Of a stretch of 64,000 bases of DNA, positions 1 through 11,976 are shown piece after piece; position 1 is the first letter of the stretch, and every line of letters starts with the position of its first letter. The notes under the pieces were generated by a model, which saw nothing but the letters and a program-made list of their open reading frames with translations, was not told the DNA's origin and did no database searches. The translations under genes and the position numbers were made by a program. Source of the DNA: Sphagnum compactum (Eukaryota; Bryophyta; Sphagnopsida; Sphagnales); assembly GCA_965153455.1 (NCBI GenBank), contig OZ234503.1:10855118-10919117 (forward strand), in the 5' to 3' direction.

Positions 1-3000
1 GGATGTAACAGACATGCCTAATTTCTAGAAAACTTGGCATTCTAAAAAAATCATATGCCTAATACATACTATAATGTATTCATTTCCTTGTAAAAAGTTT
101 GATTCTCATCTTACACTTTGATGCCTAATTGCCTTTCCTCAACCTACCTATAACCATCGTACTTACCACCTTTGTTCCAAGGTGTGCAAGTGATCTTTTC
201 CTAGCCTACCACCAGGAGTCATTCCACATGCTTTTCCAAATTCTTTTCAAGCAATCACCCTTTGACAGGCCAATTCTAGATTAAGGACTAGCAAAGGGTT
301 TTGATGCCTCCCAAATGGTTGATAGTCCTTTATGGTCCTAAAAGAGATACTAGAAGGTTTCAAATAGGTTTTCACCAATGTCCCCACCACCCACCAATGC
401 ACTGCTCACAAAAAACAATTGCCAACTCGATCAGCATTTTAAGAGAACTTAAGGCCCAACAAAAGAGTGTACCCAAATCTCCACCACAAACCATCATATT
501 CGTTCCAAGGTATGTTAGCTATGTCTTTGGTGTTTTCAAGGTTCCTCTTTCTCTCTTTCAACAGCTCAAACATAAACAGTTTGATACTTTTGGGCAATTG
601 CAAACGTGTGAGCTGTTAAGAATTTTGGAAAGAACAAAAACCAGCCGTACAATCATCCCATCTCTCATTTTGCAAGGTACTCCAGATCTTCAAGTGGGCA
701 ACATGCATACATCCTAGCAATGAAGTTCTTGGGATGTATTGTGAAATTCTAAAAACTTGTTCAAAACCATGTTCAATTTTAGACACTATTATGCCAACCC
801 ATGAAAGCTATACAAGTAATGTTTCACATACTTCTTGGATTAGAGACTAGACATGTTTCACATACTTGGATCAGAGACCTTAATTTATATGACTTAGTCA
901 TAAATTCAAAGTAAGTAGACCAGTAAAGAGCTGTGTACCTGTTATTTAGCAACAAGATGTGCAGCATTTCTACAACACATGCCACAGCATTTTCCACAAG
1001 CAGCCCCTGGATGCACAACAGGAAGACAGTTAAAATTTTGTGGCAGCATTGGATTGGACAAAGATGTTTGAGATTTTGGATTGTCCATTTTATCCATAGG
1101 AGCTGTGGCAATGAAATCAAAACAAAGAAGAGGTCACCATACCTGAGCTTCAGATCATTTGAAAAAGCATGATCACTTCATACATTTCCCCCCATGCCTG
1201 TGATGCAGCAGAATGCATCTCTTGCATCATCTCATGTTCCCTCTGTTTCTCATCTTTATTTTTCTCACTCTTTCACCTGGAAAGATATTATCAAAAATAT
1301 ATCTATGAGATTGCAGAGAAATCTGGACAAACCACACTACGAAGGCAACATAGCACTGACTTCCGCAATCATATAACCTGAGAGTTGCTCACAAAGTAGA
1401 TGAAGTCAGTGGGTAGTCATGGCCTCTCATACACAAATAGCATTAAGAACAAGCTGCCATGACTACCCACTGACTTCAATGAGCTCCTGACCATGGCTGT
1501 AAATAAGCATGTACAGAAATAATCTGCCAAAAACTTTGGGAAAGACATCAAATTCAAATCTACAAATCATGTTCAACAGTTCATACAAAAATCACAAGCT
1601 GATGTCATATGAACGTATGAATGGTTTTACCAGACAATCTTACCAGAACTGCATTGAGCTTGTGCAAAATCCTTGTGCAAGTCAAGACTGAATTTAAACT
1701 GAGTACAAAACTGAGCATTCTGTACCAAAACATGCTGTTTTTCAATAGCATGGTGTCCTAATGATGAACTTATCATCAGATATCATCAACAGCAACAATT
1801 TCTCTAATAAACGGTCAGACATCAATCATCACTACATATTACACTTTCTGTGTGTCCAGAAAATGAATCTGAACAACCCATTTCTCATTTGCTTGCTTGC
1901 TTGCATGCATGCATGGATCACTGTAATGGTTGTCACCTTAACTAGCAATAACTCTGTAACTCCTTCACAATACTGTAAGTACTTGTTCAACAATTGTGGA
2001 TAACAGATCTGCCAAAAAACATAGACTACAAAATCGGCACATCTCATGAAAACAATGGCCAGCTGTTCTTCCATCATTGGATACTAACTGTAAGCAATGC
2101 TTGACAGACAGCATTTCATCGTCATGAGCATACAATACAAGGTGCATGGATCTATTTTGCAAGAGAATCACACAAACACGTTTGCAAAGAAAAATCACAC
2201 AAATCATCTCTACAAGAAAATCGCACAAACAGACATGTTTTCAAGGAAGAGGAGGATTGATGTATGGTCCATCAAACCTGTGTAATTCATGCTCAGTATG
2301 TTGGAGCATTTTTTACTGAGAGTTGGGTGAGAGAGAGCTCTTCTTCCTTTCTGTCAAGCAAGCCACTATAATCTTTGTGGTATCCATCAGAAGCAAGCAA
2401 GCCAGACATAATAATTTGTTGCTACAGATGCTGTTGCAAAACATTGAGGAGAAAGCTTCAAGGTTTAGGGTTTGCCTCTGTGTTTTTGCTCTGGCTGGCT
2501 TGCTTGCTACACATTTACAATGGTATCTGTGAAAGCAGCGATGACTGTAACAAGCAAATGTCTTTGCTGCACATCAGGACCATGAGCTCCAACCATGACT
2601 TCATGAAGAAGAAGAAGAAGACTGATGATGATGATGGTGCGGAATTTGCTCACCACAAGAAAAGCATGATGATGATGGTCGTCTCTCCATCGCTGCGTGG
2701 GCTGCTGCCTCGTGCGTCTTGGTCATGAGTGATTGTTTTTCTCTGTCTCTCTACGCATCTAGCAAGTGGGCTTTTGTCGTACTAGGCATTGTCGTATTGT
2801 CCTCCCTCCCTCTGCAGTCGCGCGCTTAGATAGAAGACGACAAGAAGACAGTTCTGAGAGTAAAACCCTAGAATGGGGTTTGTCAGTTTGTCGCTTCCGG
2901 CTTCTTGGAGGGAGGAGGAGGGAATGCGGATCTGGTGCAACAACAGTGAAAGCAACACATTTTGCAGTGTTGGGTTTTTGTGGATTCGATCAAAAGATTT

Positions 3001-3719
3001 GACCCATTTCCGATGCCGGTTGAGGGAGGGGAGCTAGGGTTTCGTCATTCCTGAGCTTGCGGTCGTCGAGTGTCTTGTCTCGGTCCTTGAAAGCAAGGGT
3101 CTTTTTTTATCATCAAAGGATTTGGAGCTTTGAAGGTCCTAAAATCATGTCGTGGGTTGAGACAAGTAGTCGTCATCTAATCATCGATGGTCTAGTAGTC
3201 CAAGAAGAGATGGGGTTTCACTACTTTCCTCTTCGTCTTCTTCGCTCCTCCACCAGTCTGTTGTTGTTGTTGTTGTGTGCTTGAGGTTCCTTTTCTGTTG
3301 AAAAGCTTTCTTTCACAGGTTATGTCGCTCTCACGCTGCTGCTGGATGCTCGTGATGGAGTCTGAGAAGCTTTGTGTCTGAGGACTCAATAAGACTCGCA
3401 GTTTGGTGCTCGAGAAGTTCACAAGAGCTTCCAACATGCTTGAATTTTACACATAATGGAGTTCTCAATAAGCAAGTGATTCCAGACTTGGTGTAGTCCC
3501 AGGTTATTTTTCCACAACTATTTGGCAAGCTCTTGCAACAAAAGATTTTCATTTCCCAAAGAAGAAACCCTCTTTTGTCTTCTTCCCTCCTCTGTTAAAA
3601 TCTTGGACAACCCCATATCTCTCTCTCTCTCTCCCCTTGTTCTCCATCTCTTCCTCTTCTGGGGACTTTTTGTTTCAGTTTTTTTTCCAGCAACAAAACA
3701 ACAAACAAAGACACCATCA
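1..3719. other. Intergenic region and upstream DNA of the 135-residue gene
   Basis: No reading frame here looks like a conserved protein; the longest (301-717, 138 codons) has low-complexity composition and no family resemblance. The first 2.3 kb are AT-rich with one strong structure, the hairpin at 1401-1478. From about 2.6 kb base composition shifts to CT/GA-rich stretches and the plant leader-like word AGGGTTT appears (about 3035), which suggests promoter and 5' leader of the gene starting at 3720. A CT dinucleotide run lies at about 3618-3636, just upstream of the start codon. Confidence 0.5.
1401..1478. repeat. Perfect 23-bp inverted repeat with 32-nt loop (candidate small-RNA hairpin)
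   Basis: The left arm 1401-1423 (begins TGAAGTCAGTGGGTAG) is an exact reverse complement of the right arm 1456-1478 (ends CTACCCACTGACTTCA). Pairing stops sharply on both sides, so the predicted transcript is a 78-nt stem-loop. Arm length and loop size fit a short plant microRNA precursor, and either strand would give a 21-nt product beginning with U. It matches no microRNA that I recognise. A perfect stem could also be a recent foldback duplication. The inverted repeat is certain; a small-RNA role is only a possibility. Confidence 0.6.
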
Positions 3720-4900
3720 ATGGCTGGGATATTCAAGAAGTTTTTTGGGTTTGGACACAAGGAGGAGACCACCAAGAAGACAGCAGAAGAGAAAGTACCT
3801 GCTACTGGAGGAGGAGGCTTCAGTGTTAAAGTTGCAGTGTCTGCAGACATTACCCCTGTTCTCGCTCGCTGTTATGGCCATGGTGGAGTACAGGTCTTCT
3901 TCTCTTTCACTCTAAAAACTCTTCAGAAAGCAGCTTGTTTTCCATCATGTAGATCTTCTTCGTTCAGATCATCGTTTTTGATCCAGTTGCAGCAGCAGGA
4001 GCTAGAACAATGTGCAGTTCTGTGCATAGTATATTATGTGGATCATGGTGGATGATCCAGTTGCAGCAGCAGGAGCTAGAAAAATGTGCAGTTCTGTGCA
4101 TAGTATATCATGCGGATCATGTTTAATTTAGTTGCAGCACTTTGTGTTGACTGCAACCTGAACACAGGGGTCTACTTTTGCATTCCACCCATCTGAGTTC
4201 CAGTCAGAAGCTTGAATGAATTTCGTCTGAAAGGTCACTTGCCAGTAGTATTCAGTCTCTTATGAAGCTCTACATCATCTGTGAATAGTTTAATAATCAA
4301 CTTGTCAGCATTGATAGTGTGAGGCCTGAATTGTGAATGTTTTGGAGAACTTCTTCTCTGTAGTAATGAAGATACTCTTGACAAACTATGCTGAAATGAG
4401 CATCCATGAAGAGTTTTTTTTGACTGGCACAAGATTTTGGAAAGAGCATCATCCCACTGTGTTGTTATTTTGAAGCATCAATGACAAGTTGTACATTGTG
4501 GTTCCCTGTTTCTTGAGCAAGAGGGAGTGGTTGTCACGGTTGCTGAATACAAACCTAATGGAGCAACAACAGACCTTAGCCCATATTTTCACCTTTTTCA
4601 ATATTGGTGTCACTACAAGAAGTGCTGTCTTTTCATTTACTGAGGAAAGAAGGGTCACGTGTGCAGGGACTGACGTGGTATGCTGAAAATCTTCGAGCAG
4701 ATGATGATGGTGATGTAGCTCAGGAGTTTCTGGAGGAGGTTCTACCTTCAGAGACTCAAGGTGGCCCTCACAACAAGAAGTCAAGGCTACTGGCGTTTGA
4801 GACAGTCTTGCACACGAAGCCAGTCAAACTCAAGGGCCCTGTGCGCATACAAGATGGCAACATACATCAATCTGTTGAGTTTTCTGGGAGTTCCCTTTGA
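3720..4900 (+). CDS. Unrecognised 135-residue protein, two exons
   Basis: Exons 3720-3893 and 4667-4900 join in phase 0 across a GT/AG intron (CAG|GTCTTC to GTGCAG|GGA). The ATG at 3720 is the first in frame. The protein starts MAGIFKKFFGFGHKEE, a short amphipathic basic N-terminus, followed by a Lys/Glu-rich stretch and a Gly run near residue 30. Around the splice junction it reads ARCYGHGGVQ then GLTWYAENLRADDDGDVAQE, followed by an acidic helix-like segment and a C-terminal part with VRIQDGNIHQSVEF. There is no signal peptide or membrane span. The composition and the clean join across the intron argue for a real gene, and the junction region looks like a conserved core, but I cannot name a family or function. 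The 773-bp intron holds a 68-bp tandem duplication. Confidence 0.72.
3980..4121. repeat. 68-bp tandem duplication inside an intron
   Basis: Copies at 3980-4047 and 4054-4121 (period 74 bp) both begin GATCCAGTTGCAGCAGCAGG and end GGATCATG. They differ at only a few positions (for example AGAACAATG versus AGAAAAATG), so the duplication is fairly recent. It lies in the single intron of the 135-residue gene and does not disturb the splice sites. Confidence 0.9.
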
Positions 4901-4925
4901 CATAAAAGACACCTAGCTGCTGTGT

Positions 4926-4986
4926 AGTAAGGATCACAGCTACATCCTTAAGGTTACAGTAAGGATCACAGCTGCATCCTTAAGGT
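4926..4986. repeat. 29-bp tandem repeat in the probable 3' UTR
   Basis: Two copies of a 29-bp unit (AGTAAGGATCACAGCTRCAT followed by CCTTAAGGT) lie at 4926-4954 and 4958-4986, with one mismatch. They start 26 bp after the stop codon of the 135-residue gene, so they are probably transcribed with it. Confidence 0.88.
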
Positions 4987-7900
4987 ATATACATACTTGA
5001 GGTCAATTTGCTCATGCATGCTTGAATCTATTTTTATTACAGTATCATCAATCAACGGCTTATGGTGCTGACTTGCATAACTTGCAGCAAAGAGTTATTG
5101 ATTGGCAATTCACATCCAAAAGATGGGTGTTAGCCTGGACATCAAAGTTTGCCTTGGGATTATAGGCACATTATCTGAATGCTTCTCAGCTGAACTGTTC
5201 AGGTCTCATCCATGTTTGTTTACTACTCACCTATCTCTTTCCCAGTCAGTTCTGCAGTATACTTTTTTGAGAAATTTTTTCCAGCATTTATACTCCCTGG
5301 AGTTTTGCAATATTTTCTCTTAGGCTAGCACCCAACAGTCATACCAACTGCTTAGCTGCAAGGTTGTGAAAGCAAAACAATAGGGGGTTATGATTTCTAT
5401 CCTGATAAAAGTTAATTAGTTTGAAACTCTGTTTTTGTGCTCACATACCACCAACCAACATGGGTATTGAATTCTTTGGCTGTGCAATTCAGGGTTAGAA
5501 TCTGTGGTGGAGTGGCAGGTTGATGGCTCTGGTATGGTTTGTGTTGATTCTTTTCAGAAAATGGGTGTTGGATTTTATGGGTTTGTTTACACAATTCTGT
5601 GGACATTGAAAGAAAAGATTGTGTTAGGCATCATCAAGGTCAAATAAAAAGTTTTCTGTCATTCAAATCAGGAAGAATCTGTGTTATAAAGCTCTTCATT
5701 ATCCTGTCTTACAACTGATTGAACAAAGATGTTTGAACAAGAAAAGTGAAGATGGTTTATTCAGTTGTCCCACCTGAATGGATCTTAGTAATTTACACAT
5801 TGTTTTCAACCCAGTCTAGTCTTGTCTATGTTTGAGTTTGAGACCTTCTTTGCAGGTTTTTATATTTGGTTTGTTCGCTGACATGTTACTACAGGCTACT
5901 CTTTGATGAAGTAAGTCTCTTGCTAATTGTTTCATGACATGTTGGATGCTTTCGCAGATCCCTGCAATGTCACCTTTGTTCACACATTGAGGAATAGAGT
6001 AGTGTAACCAGCCATTTTAGCATTTGGATTCAACCTCAGATGGATCCGGGTTTAGGGATTTGCCACTAGTGGAGGATTAGGGATGCCATACGGTTGGTGT
6101 CTGTACTACCTACCAACTAATAACACCCACTGGCCCTTACCTATGTATTAACCATCTACATGGTTCTAGTACTTCTCTAGTAGCCACTTATTGTCATACC
6201 CAAGAATGATGATCAAGCCTAGCTGGGTGACCTCAGCTCCATAAGGTGTGAATGGGTTCTTTGAGTCTTGGATTTCTATGAGTATGAGGACCCATGTATG
6301 AGGAAATCTTGTACTCTTTTGTACCCAATTAAAAAACCTTGGGCAAATACAAATCCCAATCATTCCCATGATCACGCTCGTGTGGCCATTGATGTTGAAT
6401 TGTTTAAATTAGGGTGCAAACACAATTGCACCAATTGTTGGAAGTAAGTACTATTGTAAAGTTCTATATGGTTTATAGTTGAATATGAAACTAATGTTGA
6501 GAGTTTCTAATGTGTTTATATAATAATTTTTTAATGATATTATTCAAGCATTTGGAATAATTTGATATGAATCTAATGGATGGAACATACTCATGAGCAT
6601 TTTGAAAAGTAATGAACTCGATGTTTTTTCTCACAAATTGATGAATAATGATTGAGATACACATTTACATGATATCAAGGTGAATTGGCTTCAATTTGCT
6701 AAAATTAATGATCTAGGGTTTTACTAATATGTACTTATTACCACCCTTTTGTTTTAGGAAGATGTCTAGTAGTATGCAATGCCACCTTGTCAAAAAAAAT
6801 CACAAACACAAATGTTATGCAATTCCTCAATTCTTGACATCATTCATATTTTCCTCACCAATTGGCATTCGTTACATTCAGAAAACAATAACCCTTATTG
6901 TCTGTATCATATTGTGGCAAAATGACCAACCAATGGCTTCTTCCAAAGTTAATATTTTACCAAAATGCCCAATCTTTCATCATGCATGTCTTGGGCACTA
7001 GCCTTTTGAAATATGATGCTTGGTGATTTATAATTCAAGGCTCTCTTCCTAATTTTGATTTTTAAACATTATTACATGTTTTGGATATACTATAAACTCA
7101 TCTATGGTCAATGTGGCATGAAGCAAGCCTCATCTTCCCACACATCATTTTTGAAGGTTTCATCCCAATAAACTTTTCTATTGGTTTTTCTTGGGCACTA
7201 ACAATCCCTTGAAATACAAATTTTAGTTTACAAGTATTTGTTCAAGACCTTTTCAATATTGACCTCTTTCATGTTGTTACAAGTTGTATGTATTTTCCTC
7301 ATCTTTTCTATGGTGAGGCATGTTTCATCATGTCACACATCAATTTTATGAACTTCATCCCAACCCACTTCCTTCTTGCATCCTTTCCATTCTTTGTTGT
7401 GCCATTCTCATAAATTCCCATTGAGTTACACAATGTGTTAACAATTCAAGTTTCACATTTGATCACTAACACTTCATCGTCAAGTCCTTTCCCAAGTGCT
7501 AATATGTAGCTAATCATGTTCCTAATGAATCTCCTTTGTTTTCTTTTCCAAAACTATTCATACTTCATCATCAATTAAAGTTCTCTCTTGCACTTGGGTT
7601 GATGTGAATAGTTGCACCATCTCCTACTAACCAACATCATCCAAATTATCAATTTAAGCCAATTTAACAATATATGTGTGCACCTTTATTTTTGTGATTG
7701 AATAATTTGCAATTCATAAAGTTTTCATCCCGTCCATGCTTGTAATCATGCTTTAATAGAAAATGTTAACATACGAACATATAATGAATTTCATGTTGAA
7801 ATTTATCATCTTTTCTAAGCTCTTTTGCTAGGTTTTAGCTTAAGGTGTTAATGTGTTAAACTTAAGGCATTGATGTATCTAATAGTTTGTGGTGTGTGCA

Positions 7901-9605
7901 TAAAAAATGGTTATAGGCAATGCATGTATTGCTGAAAATTCATGATTTAAATTAACACACGAGAAGTCTTTTGTGCGAAGCCATAATTGTTTTGGACTTT
8001 GCACAAGCCTTTGTTGGCATGGAGAACCTTTTGTAGCAAGAACAATTATCACTTCCTTAATTCTCCCATCTTTTTAATATGATGAAGCCCCACCCCCTTA
8101 GTGGACCAACATTCACAATAAAAAAAATTCAAGAAGTAGTAGGGGAAGAAGTCAACCTTGATTTTCAACATTTCAAAAGTCATTTGACACATCTAGAACT
8201 CCAAGCAAATGTAAATTATTTTTTGTTACCACAGTTCAAAATATGGGGTTGCATTATACCTTTCAGTTTCAATTTGGTTTGACTTCGAAATATGTAAATC
8301 ATGTAAGCTTACATAATGCCATGTTCATTTTTTAACACAACATAAATAACAATTACACACATAAATCATCAAGGGGCCTCATCCTCCTCCTCCTATGCAT
8401 AGTGTTATTTGGCTCTTGAATATGAATTTCAACCCGATGAACTTAATTGTATTGAATTTTCTGAAGTTGAGGTTACTTTTAAAACAATTTGAAATACAAA
8501 TGATGAATATTGGTCAAAAGCCTCCACCTTGAAAGCATGACCATAGGACAACTAATGATACAGAGGAACTTTTCAATTATGTTCAAGTTGAATGTCAATA
8601 GTGGGAAAAATTCAACCAACATTTTTATACATTACATTATGGTTGTACCCATAGTTTCAAATGTGCTCAACTCATCATCCTCACCTTCTTGTTTACGTTG
8701 CAAAAAAGTTATCAATTCTTGATGTTACTAAGTAATAATTTGATAAGCCTTTCAAAAACATTTAATTTCATGCTCACTTTTTTGTTTTGTGTTTTCAAAT
8801 GAACAAAACATCCTTGGTAGGCAAGGCAATCTCCTACATCCAAGAGTTGTAACAAAAAATTTAAGAATCAAAAACCCAAAACAAATAACTTGAGCATTAT
8901 GAAAATGGTCATGCTTGAAGGATCATTTAATCTTATCATCACATTGGTCACATACAAGCTCTTGAAAAAGGAGATTTTTCACCCAAATTTGACAACAAGC
9001 ACCAAGGATGATCCGCCACCATTGAAGGAGTGTTCGGTAGAAAAGAAGCTTGTAATTCATGTGCACATCATGGGACATGAAGCTATAATTTGATTGAATT
9101 GCTTGAAACATATTTGTATTATCACTCACATGATTTTAGCCATGCAAGACCTACATTTAGAGGTTAAATACTTGAACACATGAATGTAGTCACAATACAA
9201 CAATCCACTCCAAGCATAACCAATGTTTAGTTTACATGTTTAAATTTTTTTTAATTGGTTATTGGTTATTAAAATTTTTACATCATGTGATTATGAAGGC
9301 GAAATTGTAGAACCCAAACTATGTACGCATTCAATATTTTTATCCATTTGTACGTCAAGTTAATTTTGTTAATTTTTTTAATAGCATATTGAAATTCAAT
9401 ATTTTATATCTACTTTTTGAGAATTGGGCCTTTGTATCAAGTTTTTTATCACACATTTAAATGAATATTTTAATTCCAAATCATCTAATGCTAAAGCATA
9501 TGGCTTTCTTAATGCACTTTGAAACATTAACAAGCTAATTGAAGGAGAAAGGGATGATATAAAGCTTATGGTGGGTGTTGATGTTTAGTGACAAATGAAG
9601 CTAAC
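4987..9605. other. AT-rich intergenic DNA
   Basis: No frame over about 90 codons and none with family resemblance on either strand. From about 6.4 kb onward the DNA is strongly AT-rich with many short T and A runs. The first kilobase may include the 3' end of the upstream transcript. I see no RNA gene or clear transposon terminus here. Confidence 0.5.
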
Positions 9606-9610
9606 AAAAT

Positions 9611-10269
9611 TGTTAAGGGTTTTTTCTATTCTCTTAAATTAAGGATTTTCCTTTTCTAAATTTCTAATTCTAGTTTTAAATAACATCAACAGGTGAGTTA
9701 CTTCAGATCTGTATATTATGAGAAACAAATACACAAAAGCATAGACGTTTGTTCATAAATGCAAATACAAAACTGAAATCAATCTTTCAATTCAATTTGA
9801 AAAATAAAACCTCAAAGTCCAAAAGTGAACTTGTTCATAAAATCAAAAGTAAAAACAAAGAGGTGATCTCCAAAAAAATTAAGAAGTAAAAAAGAAATTC
9901 AAAAAGTTCAAAAGTTCTTCATCATCCTCCAACCCTCCTATTTATACCAAACATAACATTTTTAAAAATTAAACAGTCATTAGTTGGTATAATAGTCAGA
10001 AAACTCAAACTTAAACTATAACAACTACTAGCCACAAGTTTAAGAACAACTTGTTACTATCAACAATTGATTACTATAATAGATTAGTTACTGGTTCATA
10101 TACTTTACCAATTACCTTAACACATGTTACCGGTTAACTTAACAAACCAATTAACTTAAGGGCCTATTATCCAATAATAATTTAACTAGTTTTCAAAATA
10201 ATATTCCTCACTAATTACTAGTTGGTAACAACTAGTCACCATGTCCATAATTTAAAAATTGGGTTAACA
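9611..10269 (-). repeat. Left LTR (3' LTR of the gypsy element)
   Basis: This 659-bp direct repeat starts TGTTAAGGG and ends GGGTTAACA. It is clearly collinear with 18653-19307 but has many substitutions and small indels, so the insertion is not recent. The polypurine tract sits immediately inside it. Confidence 0.9.
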
Positions 10270-10278
10270 TTACCCCCT

Positions 10279-11113
10279 TGAAAACTAGATTTCATCCTCA
10301 AAATTAATCACCTAAAACTACATGTTCCTACTATTGTAATCAGTTCATCAACATGTTGTTCACCTATTGTATCAACAAGTTTAGCCAAAGGAACATATTC
10401 AGACCCTAGTCTCTCAACAACCTGTGTGTCCTTCAATATTATATCCGGAGTCCTAAAAACTTTAAAGGCATGTGTGATAATGTCAATCAAGGTGATCTCT
10501 ACTCCCACCCCAATCTCTGGTATAATTAATGGAAGAAGTTTGGGAGTAATAGGTTCTTTAATTCTTCAACCTAAGTACTAACAACTACAACAAGTACTTC
10601 CACAAATTCTATGGGCAAAAGCAAAGTAGAAGAAACAATGGTAAGCTTAGCTCCTCCTATGATTTGTTTTGGTTCCTTTTTGGTAGTGATAATAGGTTCA
10701 TTCCAAAAACTCATAGCTATAGTTGATGCTTACACAGGTGAAATTTATGAGAAACAATAACAAGTACTTCAACCAATTTGTCATTAAAATACACATCAAG
10801 AAGTACATCGATTCTTTGTATCGCAACCATAGAATGAAGAGTGGCAACGCTTGGAAAACAATGCAACTTTTAGGGCATACTTTCCCTAAGAAACTAACAC
10901 CTATAATTAGGTTAATTGAAACATCAATATTTGCACAGAAATAGGGCTAACGGGTATTTTCTCAACTAATTGCTTATTTAATTAATTATTGGTTGGACAA
11001 ACTACAATTGGTTATTTTCTCAATCAGGTTATATGTTGTCAAACCTTTAGTATAAAGTTTAACTGGTTCCTCAGTGAACATGTTACTATAATGGTTTGTT
11101 TCAACCAGTTCTT
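10279..11113 (-). other. Non-coding spacer between pol and the 3' LTR of the gypsy element
   Basis: This stretch lies between the end of the pol frame and the polypurine tract. One 66-codon minus-strand frame (10308-10508) is present, but it resembles nothing I know. It is probably untranslated internal sequence of the retrotransposon. Confidence 0.45.
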
Positions 11114-11976
11114 CTAGTTGGAAATCATGGGCTTAACTAGAACAGGTTGAAGTGTTTGATCCTCCACAAACCTATATGGTTTCAACTTGTTAATGTTAAC
11201 CCATATTGGGTTAGGATCAAATTTGTCAATGGTCATTAATAGTACGGTATTGTTTGGTAAACAATATTGGATCCTATATGGTCCAAACCATCATCTCTGA
11301 AATTTAAGGGTATGTGTTTTAATAGCCTCTAGAAGCCATAATACATAATCTCCAAATCGGTATTGGTTTCAATGTATTGGTTCTGAGACCATAATGATCA
11401 GTTCGACTAATTAAAACTATCAAATCTTGTGCTACTAATCGGTTCTCTTGGAGTTTATTTAGTTCTAGTAGTTGACTAGTTAAACTCTAACAAATGTCAA
11501 ATCATAACTTTGTCTTGGTTTGGATGGTAACAGGTACTTTGTAGGTAACAACAGGTGTAAACCATAGACAAGTTGAAAGGGGGTGTGATTAGTTCCAACC
11601 TTAAAAACAATTATATAAGAAAGTAAAATTGTATAAGTGTTCATCCCATTCATTACGGTTCTCATTCACCATTTTTGTGAGCAATGTATTGAAAACATTG
11701 TTAGTAAATTCAGCTTGTCCATTCCCTTGTGGATAATAAATAGTAGAGCTAGTATGTTTTAGGATAAAATGATTTGTTAAATAATGAATAACATCATTAA
11801 TGAAATGTGTACCTTGATCGATAACAATGGTCAATGGACAACCAAACTGGGTGAAAATATGGTCATATAAAAACTTCACAGTAATAGTTGTTGTGTTAGT
11901 GCATAAAGTTTTCGCCTCCACCCACTTAATGGCATAATCAGTGGCAACTAAAATGTACCAGTTGTTAGAGTATTGA
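11114..11976 (-). pseudogene. Gypsy integrase and pol C-terminus, broken
   Basis: The minus-strand reading shows an integrase core. The first aspartate lies in the TDYAIKW segment just right of 11921, the second in VIDQGTHF, and the glutamate in NGQAE, with 35 residues between the last two, as expected of a DD35E catalytic triad. A frameshift near 11.61-11.66 kb separates this from the downstream block containing [17 protein letters not shown]. Further on, the frame with VNINKLKPYRFVEDQ ends at a stop at 11114-11116. The gene would join viral-type cDNA to host DNA. It is cut at 11977 by the CACTA terminus, so the upstream pol domains are gone. Confidence 0.85.

Noticed and set aside
301-717. 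138-codon open frame on the plus strand
   Set aside because: No motif or family resemblance, no splice support, and surroundings are non-coding in composition.
10308-10508. 66-codon minus-strand frame inside the gypsy element
   Set aside because: It lies after the pol stop, where this family usually has untranslated DNA; no recognised domain.
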